This document shows, in pieces, positions 35,185 to 43,094 of a stretch of DNA of 64,000 nt. Under the pieces are notes generated by a model. It was not told the DNA's origin. It was given only the letters and a program-made list of their open reading frames with translations, and made no database searches. Origin of the DNA: Formosa sediminum (GTDB lineage: Bacteria; Bacteroidota; Bacteroidia; Flavobacteriales; Flavobacteriaceae); contig NZ_CP041637.1 of the NCBI RefSeq assembly GCF_007197735.1, positions 1,116,001 through 1,180,000 of the forward strand. Direction: 5' to 3'. Made by a program: the position numbers and the translations under genes. Position 1 is the stretch's first letter. Each line of letters starts with the position of its first letter.

Positions 35185-36399
35185 ATGATTATTAGGTTTA
35201 GTCTACTAGTGTTAATAGTTGCTTGTGTGTCTTGTAATAGTGTTACAAAACATAAAACAGTTAATAGTAATACCTTTAAAAAAGACACTATAATTCGTGT
35301 AGGTGCAAACCAGACTACAGAATATTTGCCCTTACTAAAAGGGAAAAGAGTTGGTATTACCGCAAATCAAACTAGTGTTATCTTTAAATCAGACACTCAG
35401 TTAGAATACACGCATTTAGTAGATTCTTTATTACTACTCAATATAGATGTGAAAAAAGTGTTTGCACCAGAACATGGATTTCGTGGTCAAGCAGATGCTG
35501 GCGAACACATTGCAGATGGTACAGATGCTAAGACGGGATTGCCTATTATATCGCTCTATGGTGCAAATAGTAAACCTTCCAAAGCGAATTTAGAAGATAT
35601 AGATGTTATGGTTTTCGATATTCAGGATGTTGGTGTGCGTTTTTATACCTATATATCTACGTTACATTATATTATGGAAGCTTGTGCCGAATTGAATATT
35701 CCTGTGGTTGTACTAGATCGGCCAAATCCTAACGGTCATTATATTGATGGGCCTATACTTGAAGAGGACCTTAAAAGTTTTGTAGGGATGCATCCTGTTC
35801 CAGTAGTTTATGGAATGACTATTGGGGAATATGCAAAAATGATTAATGGTGAAAAATGGTTAAAACAAGGTGTTCAGTGTGATTTAACAGTAGTTAATCT
35901 AAAAAACTATGCACACCATTTAGGGTATAATTTGCCTATTAAACCTTCTCCGAATCTCCCAAATGCTGTTGCTGTTAATTTGTACCCAAGTCTTTGTTTT
36001 TTTGAAGGCACAACTGTGAGTTGTGGTAGGGGCACAGCTATGCAATTTCAAGTTTTTGGAGCGCCTACATTACCAAGTTCAATATTCGAATTTAGTTTTA
36101 CTCCTCAGCCAAATTTGGGTTCTAAAGCTCCAAAATATAAGGGAGAACTTTGTTATGGAATGGATTTAAGACGTCAAGTAAAACTACACGATTTAAATTT
36201 AGAATGGTTAATCACAGCTTACCATTCGTCTTTAGAAAAAGAGGTGTTTTTTAATGCTTTTTTTTCAAAATTGGCAGGTACTAAAACCTTACAAAAACAG
36301 ATAGAAAACGGATTATCTAGTCCTGAAATTAAAGCTAAATGGCAATTAGGTCTTAACGCATTTAAAAATACAAGAGCAAATTATTTGCTGTATAAATAA
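35185..36399 (+). CDS. namZ: Lipoprotein exo-beta-N-acetylmuramidase, GH171 (NamZ)
   Basis: The 404-residue protein has a lipoprotein signal (VACVSCNS, acylated Cys at ~17), so it is membrane-anchored in the periplasm or at the surface. DUF1343/GH171 blocks: FAPEHGFRGQADAGE (E96 in the PEHG motif), VFDIQDVGVRFYTYISTLHYIM, VVLDRPNPNG, SFVGMHPVPVVYGMTIGEYA, KPSPNLPNAVAVNLYPSLCFFEGTTVSCGRGT. It keeps the acidic residue that is Gln in the other copy, so it is the more likely active exo-muramidase. It lies 19 bases after nagZ and 43 bases before nagB. Confidence 0.92.
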   Translation: MIIRFSLLVLIVACVSCNSVTKHKTVNSNTFKKDTIIRVGANQTTEYLPLLKGKRVGITANQTSVIFKSDTQLEYTHLVDSLLLLNIDVKKVFAPEHGFRGQADAGEHIADGTDAKTGLPIISLYGANSKPSKANLEDIDVMVFDIQDVGVRFYTYISTLHYIMEACAELNIPVVVLDRPNPNGHYIDGPILEEDLKSFVGMHPVPVVYGMTIGEYAKMINGEKWLKQGVQCDLTVVNLKNYAHHLGYNLPIKPSPNLPNAVAVNLYPSLCFFEGTTVSCGRGTAMQFQVFGAPTLPSSIFEFSFTPQPNLGSKAPKYKGELCYGMDLRRQVKLHDLNLEWLITAYHSSLEKEVFFNAFFSKLAGTKTLQKQIENGLSSPEIKAKWQLGLNAFKNTRANYLLYK

Positions 36400-36442
36400 T
36401 TTATAAGTAAAACTTAAAGTTTAAAACAAAAAATAAAAGATT

Positions 36443-38371
36443 ATGCTAAAAAGTAGTATAGACAAAGCGACAGGATTTGAAAAGCGCTTCGAGAACATCG
36501 GGACAGTTGTTTATGAAGATTCAAATTCAGGGTCTAAAGCTGTAGCTAAGGAAATCGCCGAATTAATCCAAGTAAAAGCCTCACAGAAACAGCCTTGTAT
36601 ATTAGGATTAGCCACAGGCTCTTCACCCAAAGGCTTATATGCAGAATTGGTACGTTTACACAAAGAAGAAGGCTTAAGTTTTAAGAATGTAATTTCTTTT
36701 AACTTGGATGAATACTATCCTATGGAGCCAGACTCTGTAAACAGTTATGTACGATTTATGAACGAGTTACTGTTTAATCATGTCGATATTTTACCAGAAA
36801 ACTGTCACATTCCAGATGGAACATTAGCCAAAGAAGAGATTGCAGATTATTGCGATGCTTACGAGTCAAAAATAGAAGCTTTAGGCGGAATAGATTTACA
36901 AATATTGGGAATTGGAGGAAATGGCCATATTGGTTTTAACGAATCGGGATCACTACAAAACTCAAAAACGCGATTAGTCGCCTTAGACCACATTACCAGA
37001 GTTGCAGCCAGCAGCGATTTTTTAGGATTAAACAACACCCCAAGAACAGCCATTACATTGGGTGTTAAAAAGATTATGGAAGCCCAACGCGTAATATTAA
37101 TGGCTTGGGGCGAAGGGAAATCTAACATTATAAAACAATCTGTAGAAGGGCAAGTAACTAACTTGGTACCAGCGTCTTTTTTACAAGAACACGATAATGT
37201 AACCTTTGTATTAGACAAGGAATCATCTTCTAAACTAACACGAGTAAATACACCTTGGTTGGTAGAAAAAATAGAATGGACGGATAAGTTAGTAAGAAAG
37301 GCTGTATTAGGTTTAGCATTACATTTAAAGAAACCCATTTTAATGTTAACCGATGCCGATTATATAGAAAACGGAATGAGCGATTTATTAGCCGATTCTG
37401 GACCAGCCTACGATATAAACATCAAGATTTTTAACAGGTTGCAAAACACCATAACCGGATGGCCTGGAGGAAAACCTAATGCCGATGATTCTAAACGTCC
37501 CGAACGCGCAGAGCCAGCTAAGAAACGCGTACTAATATTTAGTCCGCACCCAGATGACGATGTGATCAGTATGGGAGGAACTTTTAAACGATTACAAGAA
37601 CAAGGTCACGAAGTGCATATTGGGTATCAAACCTCAGGAAACATAGCCGTATCGGACGATGAAGCCTTACGATTTGCAGGTTTTGTATGCGATTACAATG
37701 CCAAATTTGGCATAGAAAGTACAGAAGCAGAAAACATTTATAAAAAAGCCATAGCGTTTTTAGAGAATAAAAAAGGGAGTGAGATAGACATCCCGGAAGT
37801 ACGCTATATAAAAGGATTAATACGAAAAGGAGAAGCACATGCTGCAGCAAAATTTATAGGCTTACCAGATGCTCACATCCATTTTATGGAAATGCCATTC
37901 TATGAAACAGGAGCCATAGAAAAGAAACCTTTAGGCGAGGATGATATAGAGATAACAATGGCCTTAATCGATAAGATAAAGCCACATCAAATTTATGCAG
38001 CAGGCGATTTAGCCGATCCACACGGGACCCATAAAGTGTGTTTAGACGCCATATTTACAGCCGTAAAAGCGCTAAAACCAAAAAAGTATATGAAAGACTG
38101 TTGGGTTTGGTTATACCGAGGGGCATGGCAAGAGTGGAATGTAGATGAGATAGAGATGGCAGTACCAATGAGTCCGGATCAAGTGTTAGAAAAGCGTCAT
38201 GGAATATTTAAGCATCAATCGCAAAAAGATGGTGTGGTGTTTCAGGGATCAGACAGCAGAGAATTCTGGCAACGAGCAGAAGACCGAAACCGCGAAACAG
38301 CAGAGATCTATCATCAATTAGGTTTAGCACACTACGCTGCTATGGAAGCCTTTGTGAGGTGGCATTTTTAG
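36443..38371 (+). CDS. nagB: Glucosamine-6-phosphate deaminase fused to LmbE/PIG-L deacetylase-like domain
   Basis: The 642-residue protein is about twice the usual NagB length. Residues ~20-285 are NagB: GLATGSSPKGLYAEL (phosphate loop), NLDEYYP with D89, and ILGIGGNGHIGFNE. Residues ~360-600 are an LmbE/PIG-L zinc deacetylase-like domain: FSPHPDDDVISMGG with H369, D371 and D372, and PHGTH with H527 and H530. NagB converts GlcN-6-P to fructose-6-P and ammonia; the second domain could remove the acetyl group from a GlcNAc compound, supplying the step of the absent NagA (inference). Such fusions occur in Bacteroidota. By eye its wobble positions look less AT-rich than neighbouring genes. Last gene of the operon. 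Confidence 0.93.
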   Translation: MLKSSIDKATGFEKRFENIGTVVYEDSNSGSKAVAKEIAELIQVKASQKQPCILGLATGSSPKGLYAELVRLHKEEGLSFKNVISFNLDEYYPMEPDSVNSYVRFMNELLFNHVDILPENCHIPDGTLAKEEIADYCDAYESKIEALGGIDLQILGIGGNGHIGFNESGSLQNSKTRLVALDHITRVAASSDFLGLNNTPRTAITLGVKKIMEAQRVILMAWGEGKSNIIKQSVEGQVTNLVPASFLQEHDNVTFVLDKESSSKLTRVNTPWLVEKIEWTDKLVRKAVLGLALHLKKPILMLTDADYIENGMSDLLADSGPAYDINIKIFNRLQNTITGWPGGKPNADDSKRPERAEPAKKRVLIFSPHPDDDVISMGGTFKRLQEQGHEVHIGYQTSGNIAVSDDEALRFAGFVCDYNAKFGIESTEAENIYKKAIAFLENKKGSEIDIPEVRYIKGLIRKGEAHAAAKFIGLPDAHIHFMEMPFYETGAIEKKPLGEDDIEITMALIDKIKPHQIYAAGDLADPHGTHKVCLDAIFTAVKALKPKKYMKDCWVWLYRGAWQEWNVDEIEMAVPMSPDQVLEKRHGIFKHQSQKDGVVFQGSDSREFWQRAEDRNRETAEIYHQLGLAHYAAMEAFVRWHF

Positions 38372-38390
38372 AGTGTTTATCTTATAAATT

Positions 38391-38421
38391 AAAAAGCCGA
38401 GAAATAATTTCTCGGCTTTTT
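38391..38421. terminator. Bidirectional intrinsic terminator between nagB and nadD
   Basis: A 12-15 bp perfect stem (38391-38402 with 38410-38421, extendable inward), with A and T runs on both sides, serving both convergent operons. Confidence 0.9.
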
Positions 38422-39000
38422 TTATTTGTAAAAATTCATAATATCAATATAATGTGCTACAGGGTCTGAAAGTAAAGGTTTACAGTTTTTTCCATCTCGT
38501 ATGGCTTGTCTAATAAAGGTTGAAGATATTTCAACAATAGGAGCGTCTATAAGATGTATTTTAGGGTGATTTTTAAGTGTTGTTTCAGTTTGATCTTTTG
38601 TAATTCTGGGGTACACATAAAGCTCGTGGTTTTCTAAAATTATATCGCTGTTTTTCCATTTATGAAATCCTTTTAAATTATCTTCACCCATAATTAAAGA
38701 AAACTTATGTTTAGGATATTTTTCTAAAAGATAAGTAAGCGTATTAATGGTGTAACTAGGTTGAGGTAATTTAAACTCTATATCACTAACATCAAGTTTT
38801 TCATAATCTTTTATGGCTTGATATACCATTTCGTATCTATGGTGATTATCCAATAGAGTACTTTTTTTCTTAAAGGGATTATGAGGTGTAACAACTAACC
38901 AAATTTGCTCTAAATCGCTGTATTCGGCCATGTGGTTTGCAATAATTAAATGTCCTGTATGTATAGGGTTAAAAGTGCCGAAGTAAAGCCCGATTTTCAT
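38422..39000 (-). CDS. nadD: Nicotinate-nucleotide adenylyltransferase
   Basis: This enzyme transfers AMP to nicotinate mononucleotide in NAD synthesis. The 192 residues carry the nucleotidyltransferase signature GTFNPIHTGHLIIA, the substrate motif PSYTINTLTYL, and the C-terminal ISSTFIRQAIRDG. It is the third gene of the minus-strand unit yicC-gmk-nadD (6 bases after gmk). Confidence 0.96.
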   Translation of the reverse strand: MKIGLYFGTFNPIHTGHLIIANHMAEYSDLEQIWLVVTPHNPFKKKSTLLDNHHRYEMVYQAIKDYEKLDVSDIEFKLPQPSYTINTLTYLLEKYPKHKFSLIMGEDNLKGFHKWKNSDIILENHELYVYPRITKDQTETTLKNHPKIHLIDAPIVEISSTFIRQAIRDGKNCKPLLSDPVAHYIDIMNFYK

Positions 39001-39006
39001 GAAATA

Positions 39007-39582
39007 CTAATCTTTATTAATGAATTCAGAAACCACTTTCTCTGCTTCGACAAGTGCGTGTTCTAAGGTGTCGTTTTCTATAATACAGTCAAAAAGTGGT
39101 GCTGTTGCTAATTCTGCTGAAGCTTTTGCAACGCGCATGTTAATTTTGTCTTCAGATTCTGTTTTACGTTTTTTAAGACGAATTTTTAACTCGTCTATAC
39201 TTGGTGGTTTAACAAATATAGAAAGCGTTTCTTCAGGAAACTTACGTTTAATCCTAAGTCCGCCAGAAACGTCAATATCAAAAATAACATGTTTACCTTG
39301 AGCCCATATACGTTCAACTTCACTCTTTAACGTGCCATAAAAATTATCTCGGTAAACTTCTTCCCATTCTAGAAACGAATCGTTTTTAATATTGTGTTTA
39401 AACTCTTCTAGAGATAAAAAATAATAATCTTTAGCGTGTACTTCTGTGCCACGTTTCTCGCGAGACGTAGCAGAGATAGAGAATTCTAAGTTTAATGCAT
39501 CTATACCGAGTAAATGTCTTACAATAGTTGTTTTTCCTGATCCAGAAGGAGCAGAGAATACAATAAGTTTTCCTTTAGACAT
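39007..39582 (-). CDS. gmk: Guanylate kinase
   Basis: This enzyme phosphorylates GMP to GDP. The 191 residues have P-loop FSAPSGSGKTT near residues 9-19, SATSREKRGTEVHAKDYYFLS (GMP binding), VIFDIDVSGGLRIKRKF and the lid region. It begins 1 base after yicC and is followed 6 bases later by nadD; the yicC-gmk link is common in bacteria. Confidence 0.97.
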   Translation of the reverse strand: MSKGKLIVFSAPSGSGKTTIVRHLLGIDALNLEFSISATSREKRGTEVHAKDYYFLSLEEFKHNIKNDSFLEWEEVYRDNFYGTLKSEVERIWAQGKHVIFDIDVSGGLRIKRKFPEETLSIFVKPPSIDELKIRLKKRKTESEDKINMRVAKASAELATAPLFDCIIENDTLEHALVEAEKVVSEFINKD

Positions 39583-39583
39583 G

Positions 39584-40441
39584 TTATAAAACGTTTAAAA
39601 GTTGTTCTTTAATTTTTTCTAATTCGTCTTTCATTTGCACAACTAATTTCTGCATTGGTGCATAATTACTTTTAGAGCCAATAGTGTTTATTTCACGACC
39701 TAATTCTTGGCCAATAAAACCTAATTTTTTTCCGTTAGAATCTTTAGAATTTAAAGATGTTATAAAATATTCTAAGTGGTTTTTTAAACGTACTTTTTCT
39801 TCTGTGATATCATATTTTTCAATATAATATACTAATTCTTGTTCAAATCTATTCTCGTCTACCTTTTCTTTTAATTCTTCAACGCCTTTACGTAAACGCT
39901 CTCTTACAGCAATTATACGTTCTGGGTCTATAGCAATTACTTGGTCTAAAAGAGATTCTAATGTTGCTATGCGGTCTTTAAAATCTGTTTCTAATACTTT
40001 TCCTTCGTCTAAACGGTATTCTGTAATGTGGTCTAAAGCAGTATGTATTTCTGTTAAAATGATTTTCCATTCATTTTCATCAATATCCTGACGTTCTGTA
40101 CTTACCGCATCAGGAAAACGTACAGCCATTTTAAGTAATTCAGTTTGGTCGCCGTCAACTATATCTTGAAGTTGTTTTATATATTCTTTTACAACAGGCT
40201 TGTTAATTTGTGTAGAAGTTTCTTCACCAGTAATTTCAACAAAAATAGAGAAATCTATCTTTCCGCGTACCAGTTTATCTGCAATGAGTTTACGTAAATT
40301 CAATTCCTTTTCTCTGTAGAATGATGGCATTCTTGTATTAAGATCTAAGTTTTTGCTATTAAGCGATTTAATTTCTATAGAAATTTTTTTGGTAGGCAAT
40401 TGTATTACAGATTTACCGTAACCTGTCATTGAATATATCAT
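39584..40441 (-). CDS. YicC/YloC family endoribonuclease
   Basis: The 285-residue protein starts with the family signature MIYSMTGYGKS and ends with the conserved block IGQELGREINTIGSKSNYAPMQKLVVQMKDELEKIKEQLLNVL. In E. coli and B. subtilis, YicC/YloC proteins are RNA endonucleases acting on small RNAs or mRNAs. It heads the yicC-gmk-nadD transcript; an exact -7 element precedes it. Confidence 0.94.
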   Translation of the reverse strand: MIYSMTGYGKSVIQLPTKKISIEIKSLNSKNLDLNTRMPSFYREKELNLRKLIADKLVRGKIDFSIFVEITGEETSTQINKPVVKEYIKQLQDIVDGDQTELLKMAVRFPDAVSTERQDIDENEWKIILTEIHTALDHITEYRLDEGKVLETDFKDRIATLESLLDQVIAIDPERIIAVRERLRKGVEELKEKVDENRFEQELVYYIEKYDITEEKVRLKNHLEYFITSLNSKDSNGKKLGFIGQELGREINTIGSKSNYAPMQKLVVQMKDELEKIKEQLLNVL

Positions 40442-40463
40442 AAACTATAATTAAAAAGTTATG

Positions 40464-40471
40464 CAAAGGTA
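40464..40471 (-). promoter_or_regulatory. Candidate -7 element for yicC-gmk-nadD
   Basis: The minus strand reads TACCTTTG (TAnnTTTG), 22 bases from the ATG. Confidence 0.5.
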
Positions 40472-40529
40472 GTTAAAGTTAGGCGTATAGAAAATTCTAA
40501 AACAGATATGTATATCGTCTATTATTTTT

Positions 40530-40537
40530 TATTTTTG
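40530..40537 (+). promoter_or_regulatory. Candidate -7 element for the thioesterase gene
   Basis: TATTTTTG, 17 bases upstream of the ATG, which would leave a short leader of about 10 bases. Confidence 0.45.
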
Positions 40538-40554
40538 AAGGAAAAGGTTAATCC

Positions 40555-41043
40555 ATGTACACTAAAAAATTTGAAATTCGTTGGAGTGATATTGATGCTA
40601 ATCGCCATCTCGCAAATTCTGCATATACTAATTTTATGAGTCATACACGAATGGCTTTCTTATTGGAACACGGATTTTCGTCTCAAGACATGGCTAAATT
40701 TAATCTGGGGCCGGTTGTGTTTTATGAGCATATGTATTATTTTAAAGAAGCATTTTTAGGACAACCTATTACAGTTGGACTAGAAGTCTCTGGAATTAGT
40801 GATGACGGAAAATTTTTTAAATTTGAACATAATTTTTATAATGACAAAGGTGAACACCTTGCACATTGTGAAATGCTAGGTGGTTGGATAGATTTAAAAG
40901 TGAGAAAACTAACAGGCTTACCAGACCAATTAATGGTATTGGCTAATGCATTTCCTAAAACAGAAGACTTTAAAGTATTAACTAAAGCTGATACTAGAGT
41001 TTTTAATAAAGTGCCTAAACCTTTAAAAACAAAGGCAAATTAA
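40555..41043 (+). CDS. Hotdog-fold acyl-CoA thioesterase
   Basis: The 162-residue protein is of the 4HBT/YbgC-FadM type. The active-site region WSDIDANRHLANSAYTNFMSH has the Asp and the following H-x-N pattern of the family. It is expected to hydrolyse acyl-CoA or acyl-carrier thioesters; chain preference is not evident. Its stop codon overlaps the stop of the convergent EamA gene by 4 bases, with no terminator between. Confidence 0.85.
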   Translation: MYTKKFEIRWSDIDANRHLANSAYTNFMSHTRMAFLLEHGFSSQDMAKFNLGPVVFYEHMYYFKEAFLGQPITVGLEVSGISDDGKFFKFEHNFYNDKGEHLAHCEMLGGWIDLKVRKLTGLPDQLMVLANAFPKTEDFKVLTKADTRVFNKVPKPLKTKAN

Positions 41044-41921
41044 GTTTTTTTAGTTACTAAATATACGCCAGTAAAAATTAAAATAGCAGTTAGTATTTTT
41101 ACAATATTTATGGTGTCACTTCCAATAATTAATGCAAAAGTGGCAGCAATTACGGGTTGGATATATACAAAAATACCGGCTGTAGAAGCTTTTAATTGAG
41201 TGAGACCTAAGATATTAAATAAATAGGCTCCAAAGGTTGCAAAAACCACAACAAAACAGGCTGAAAAAGCAATATAAGGTGGGAAATTATGCCATGCTAC
41301 TGCTCTAAATTCTTGTAATCCAAATGGTATTGTCATGATTAACCCCAATAAAAACAGCCATTTTATAACTGTTAACGGATGGTATTTTCCAGTTAATCTT
41401 TTAGCGATAATGAGATACACACTAAATGCCGTTGCATTTAAAATTATAAGAGCATTTCCTAAAATAATATTATCTGCCGGATGAATGGGCTTACCGTATG
41501 CGCTTAAAATAATTGCTCCTGCAAACCCTAAAAATATACCCAGTACTTTTATGGGTGTTATTTTTTCTTTTAAATAAATGGCAGAAAGTACAATTACTAC
41601 TATAGGTGTAATGGTAGATATAACAGATGCATGTATAGGTGTTGTAAATTCTAGGCCTTTAAAAAAGGATAACATATTTAAGCACATGCCAAAGAATGCA
41701 GCAGCTACAAAAGTTAAATAATCCTGCTTTTCAATTTTTTGTTTTGGAGTAAAAATGCCAACAATCCAGAAAAGAGTAGTTGCGCCTAGTAAACGCAGTA
41801 AGATAAATCCAAAAGGTTTAATATAGCCACCATCAATAACATCATTAGCGAAGGAATAATTTAGGCCATAAAAAATTTGAACTAAAAAAAGTGCTAGTAA
41901 TGCTAATATACGTTTATTCAT
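41040..41921 (-). CDS. EamA-family (DMT superfamily) transporter
   Basis: The 293-residue protein has ten predicted membrane helices in two EamA repeats (second starting near residue 150, GNALIILNATAFSVYLIIAKRL). The substrate is not predictable; relatives export amino acids or other metabolites. The start overlaps the end of the Spx/ArsC-like gene by 8 bases, so the two are translationally coupled. Confidence 0.87.
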   Translation of the reverse strand: MNKRILALLALFLVQIFYGLNYSFANDVIDGGYIKPFGFILLRLLGATTLFWIVGIFTPKQKIEKQDYLTFVAAAFFGMCLNMLSFFKGLEFTTPIHASVISTITPIVVIVLSAIYLKEKITPIKVLGIFLGFAGAIILSAYGKPIHPADNIILGNALIILNATAFSVYLIIAKRLTGKYHPLTVIKWLFLLGLIMTIPFGLQEFRAVAWHNFPPYIAFSACFVVVFATFGAYLFNILGLTQLKASTAGIFVYIQPVIAATFALIIGSDTINIVKILTAILIFTGVYLVTKKT

Positions 41922-42267
41922 GTATTGCTGCTTTAGCGGCTGCTACATTTTTTTTACTATTTCCTATAAATATTTTATTATTATAGATTAAAACTGGGCG
42001 ACTTAAAAAGGTATAATGTTCGAGTATATAATTTTTGTAATCAATTTCTTCAAGAGATTGGTTTTTTAAATCCATCTCTTTGTACAATTTTGCACGTTTA
42101 CTAAATAACGCTTCATAGCTCTGGGATAATTTGTGCATATCTTCAAGCTGTTTAACTGTAATAGGTGTTTCTTTAATGTCTTGAAGTACGACATCTCCAG
42201 GAAGGTTTAACTCCTTAATAATACGCATGCACGTGTTGCAAGTTTTTAAATAATAGATTTTATTCAT
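41914..42267 (-). CDS. ArsC/Spx-like thioredoxin-fold protein with CNTC motif
   Basis: The 117-residue protein has an N-terminal KTCNTCMRIIKEL (CxxC), the helical insertion of the ArsC/Spx family and the SRPVLIYNNKIFIGN block with the cis-Pro region. The CxxC motif differs from the CxxS of the second family member at 51222-51563, and argues for a redox or thiol-sensing role rather than arsenate reduction. It precedes the EamA gene with an 8-base overlap. Confidence 0.75.
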   Translation of the reverse strand: MNKIYYLKTCNTCMRIIKELNLPGDVVLQDIKETPITVKQLEDMHKLSQSYEALFSKRAKLYKEMDLKNQSLEEIDYKNYILEHYTFLSRPVLIYNNKIFIGNSKKNVAAAKAAIHE

Positions 42268-42278
42268 AATTATTAGTG

Positions 42279-43001
42279 TTAAATGCCTTGAATGTTTAAA
42301 TAAGAATTTGCTTCATTATAAGGGATAACAAATTCTGTAATTCCTGTAGCATATGGTGCAATTTCATATGTATTATATAACAAAATTAGACCATCAGGAC
42401 TATAACCTATGTTTTGTGGTAAAATAAAATTGTCTGGTTCCAAGTACATATCTTCTCTCTCAGCAATTTCATCTTTAAAGTACGGACTAGCAAAGGTTGT
42501 AAATTCTTCTTTATTTCTAAAGAGTTTACTTGTTGTTAAAAGTGCTCCAGTTTGTGCGTTGAAATTTAAAAAGGTAATAACTAAAATACCGTGAGCACCA
42601 CCTGTATTAGAGTAAGTAGTTAGAGAGATACTAATTACTTCAGGAGAATTATAGATCACCTCTCCGTCTATTTGAGCTTCCCATTCTTGTGAACTATCGG
42701 GAAATTGACTTTTAAAATTTTTATATTCTGTATTAAAACGATTGATGTGTTCTTCTATTGTAATTGAAGTCTCATCCATTTCATTAAATTCAAGCGCAGT
42801 TGCAACAAATTGATTTAGACTTTCATTAATATGAAGAGCGACATTATTATTACCATTAGCTTTAGGAATGTTAATGTCTACAATTGTATTATTAGGTGTA
42901 GTTATATGTTGTTCTGAAAAAGTAAGTTCTTTTTTTTGGGTACAAGACGCTAAAATAAAAAGACAATAAAGGATATAAAATGATTGTGTTTTAGGGCACA
43001 T
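42279..43001 (-). CDS. Lipoprotein with DUF4163/DUF3298-like domains
   Basis: The 240-residue protein has a lipoprotein signal with Cys near residue 20 (LFILASCTQKK). The body resembles the PdaC/RsiV-type pair: an N-terminal DUF4163-like part (~30-135), then a DUF3298-like part with YSNTGGAHGILVITFLNFNAQTGALL and a C-terminal FVIPYNEAN. These domains occur in anti-sigma factors and peptidoglycan deacetylases as non-catalytic modules. It lies 11 bases upstream of the ArsC/Spx-like gene on the same strand. Confidence 0.75.
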   Translation of the reverse strand: MCPKTQSFYILYCLFILASCTQKKELTFSEQHITTPNNTIVDINIPKANGNNNVALHINESLNQFVATALEFNEMDETSITIEEHINRFNTEYKNFKSQFPDSSQEWEAQIDGEVIYNSPEVISISLTTYSNTGGAHGILVITFLNFNAQTGALLTTSKLFRNKEEFTTFASPYFKDEIAEREDMYLEPDNFILPQNIGYSPDGLILLYNTYEIAPYATGITEFVIPYNEANSYLNIQGI

Positions 43002-43094
43002 GATGTAGCTTTATAAATTGAAATTAAAGGTACATATTGAAGTTCGATAAGCGAAGAAAAAACCGAGTTTTAATTAAACAACAAGTAAGTAGTT

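Noticed and set aside
36859-37338. A 159-codon minus-strand ORF within nagB
   Set aside because: Antisense to the conserved NagB domain; its length is explained by codon composition of nagB.
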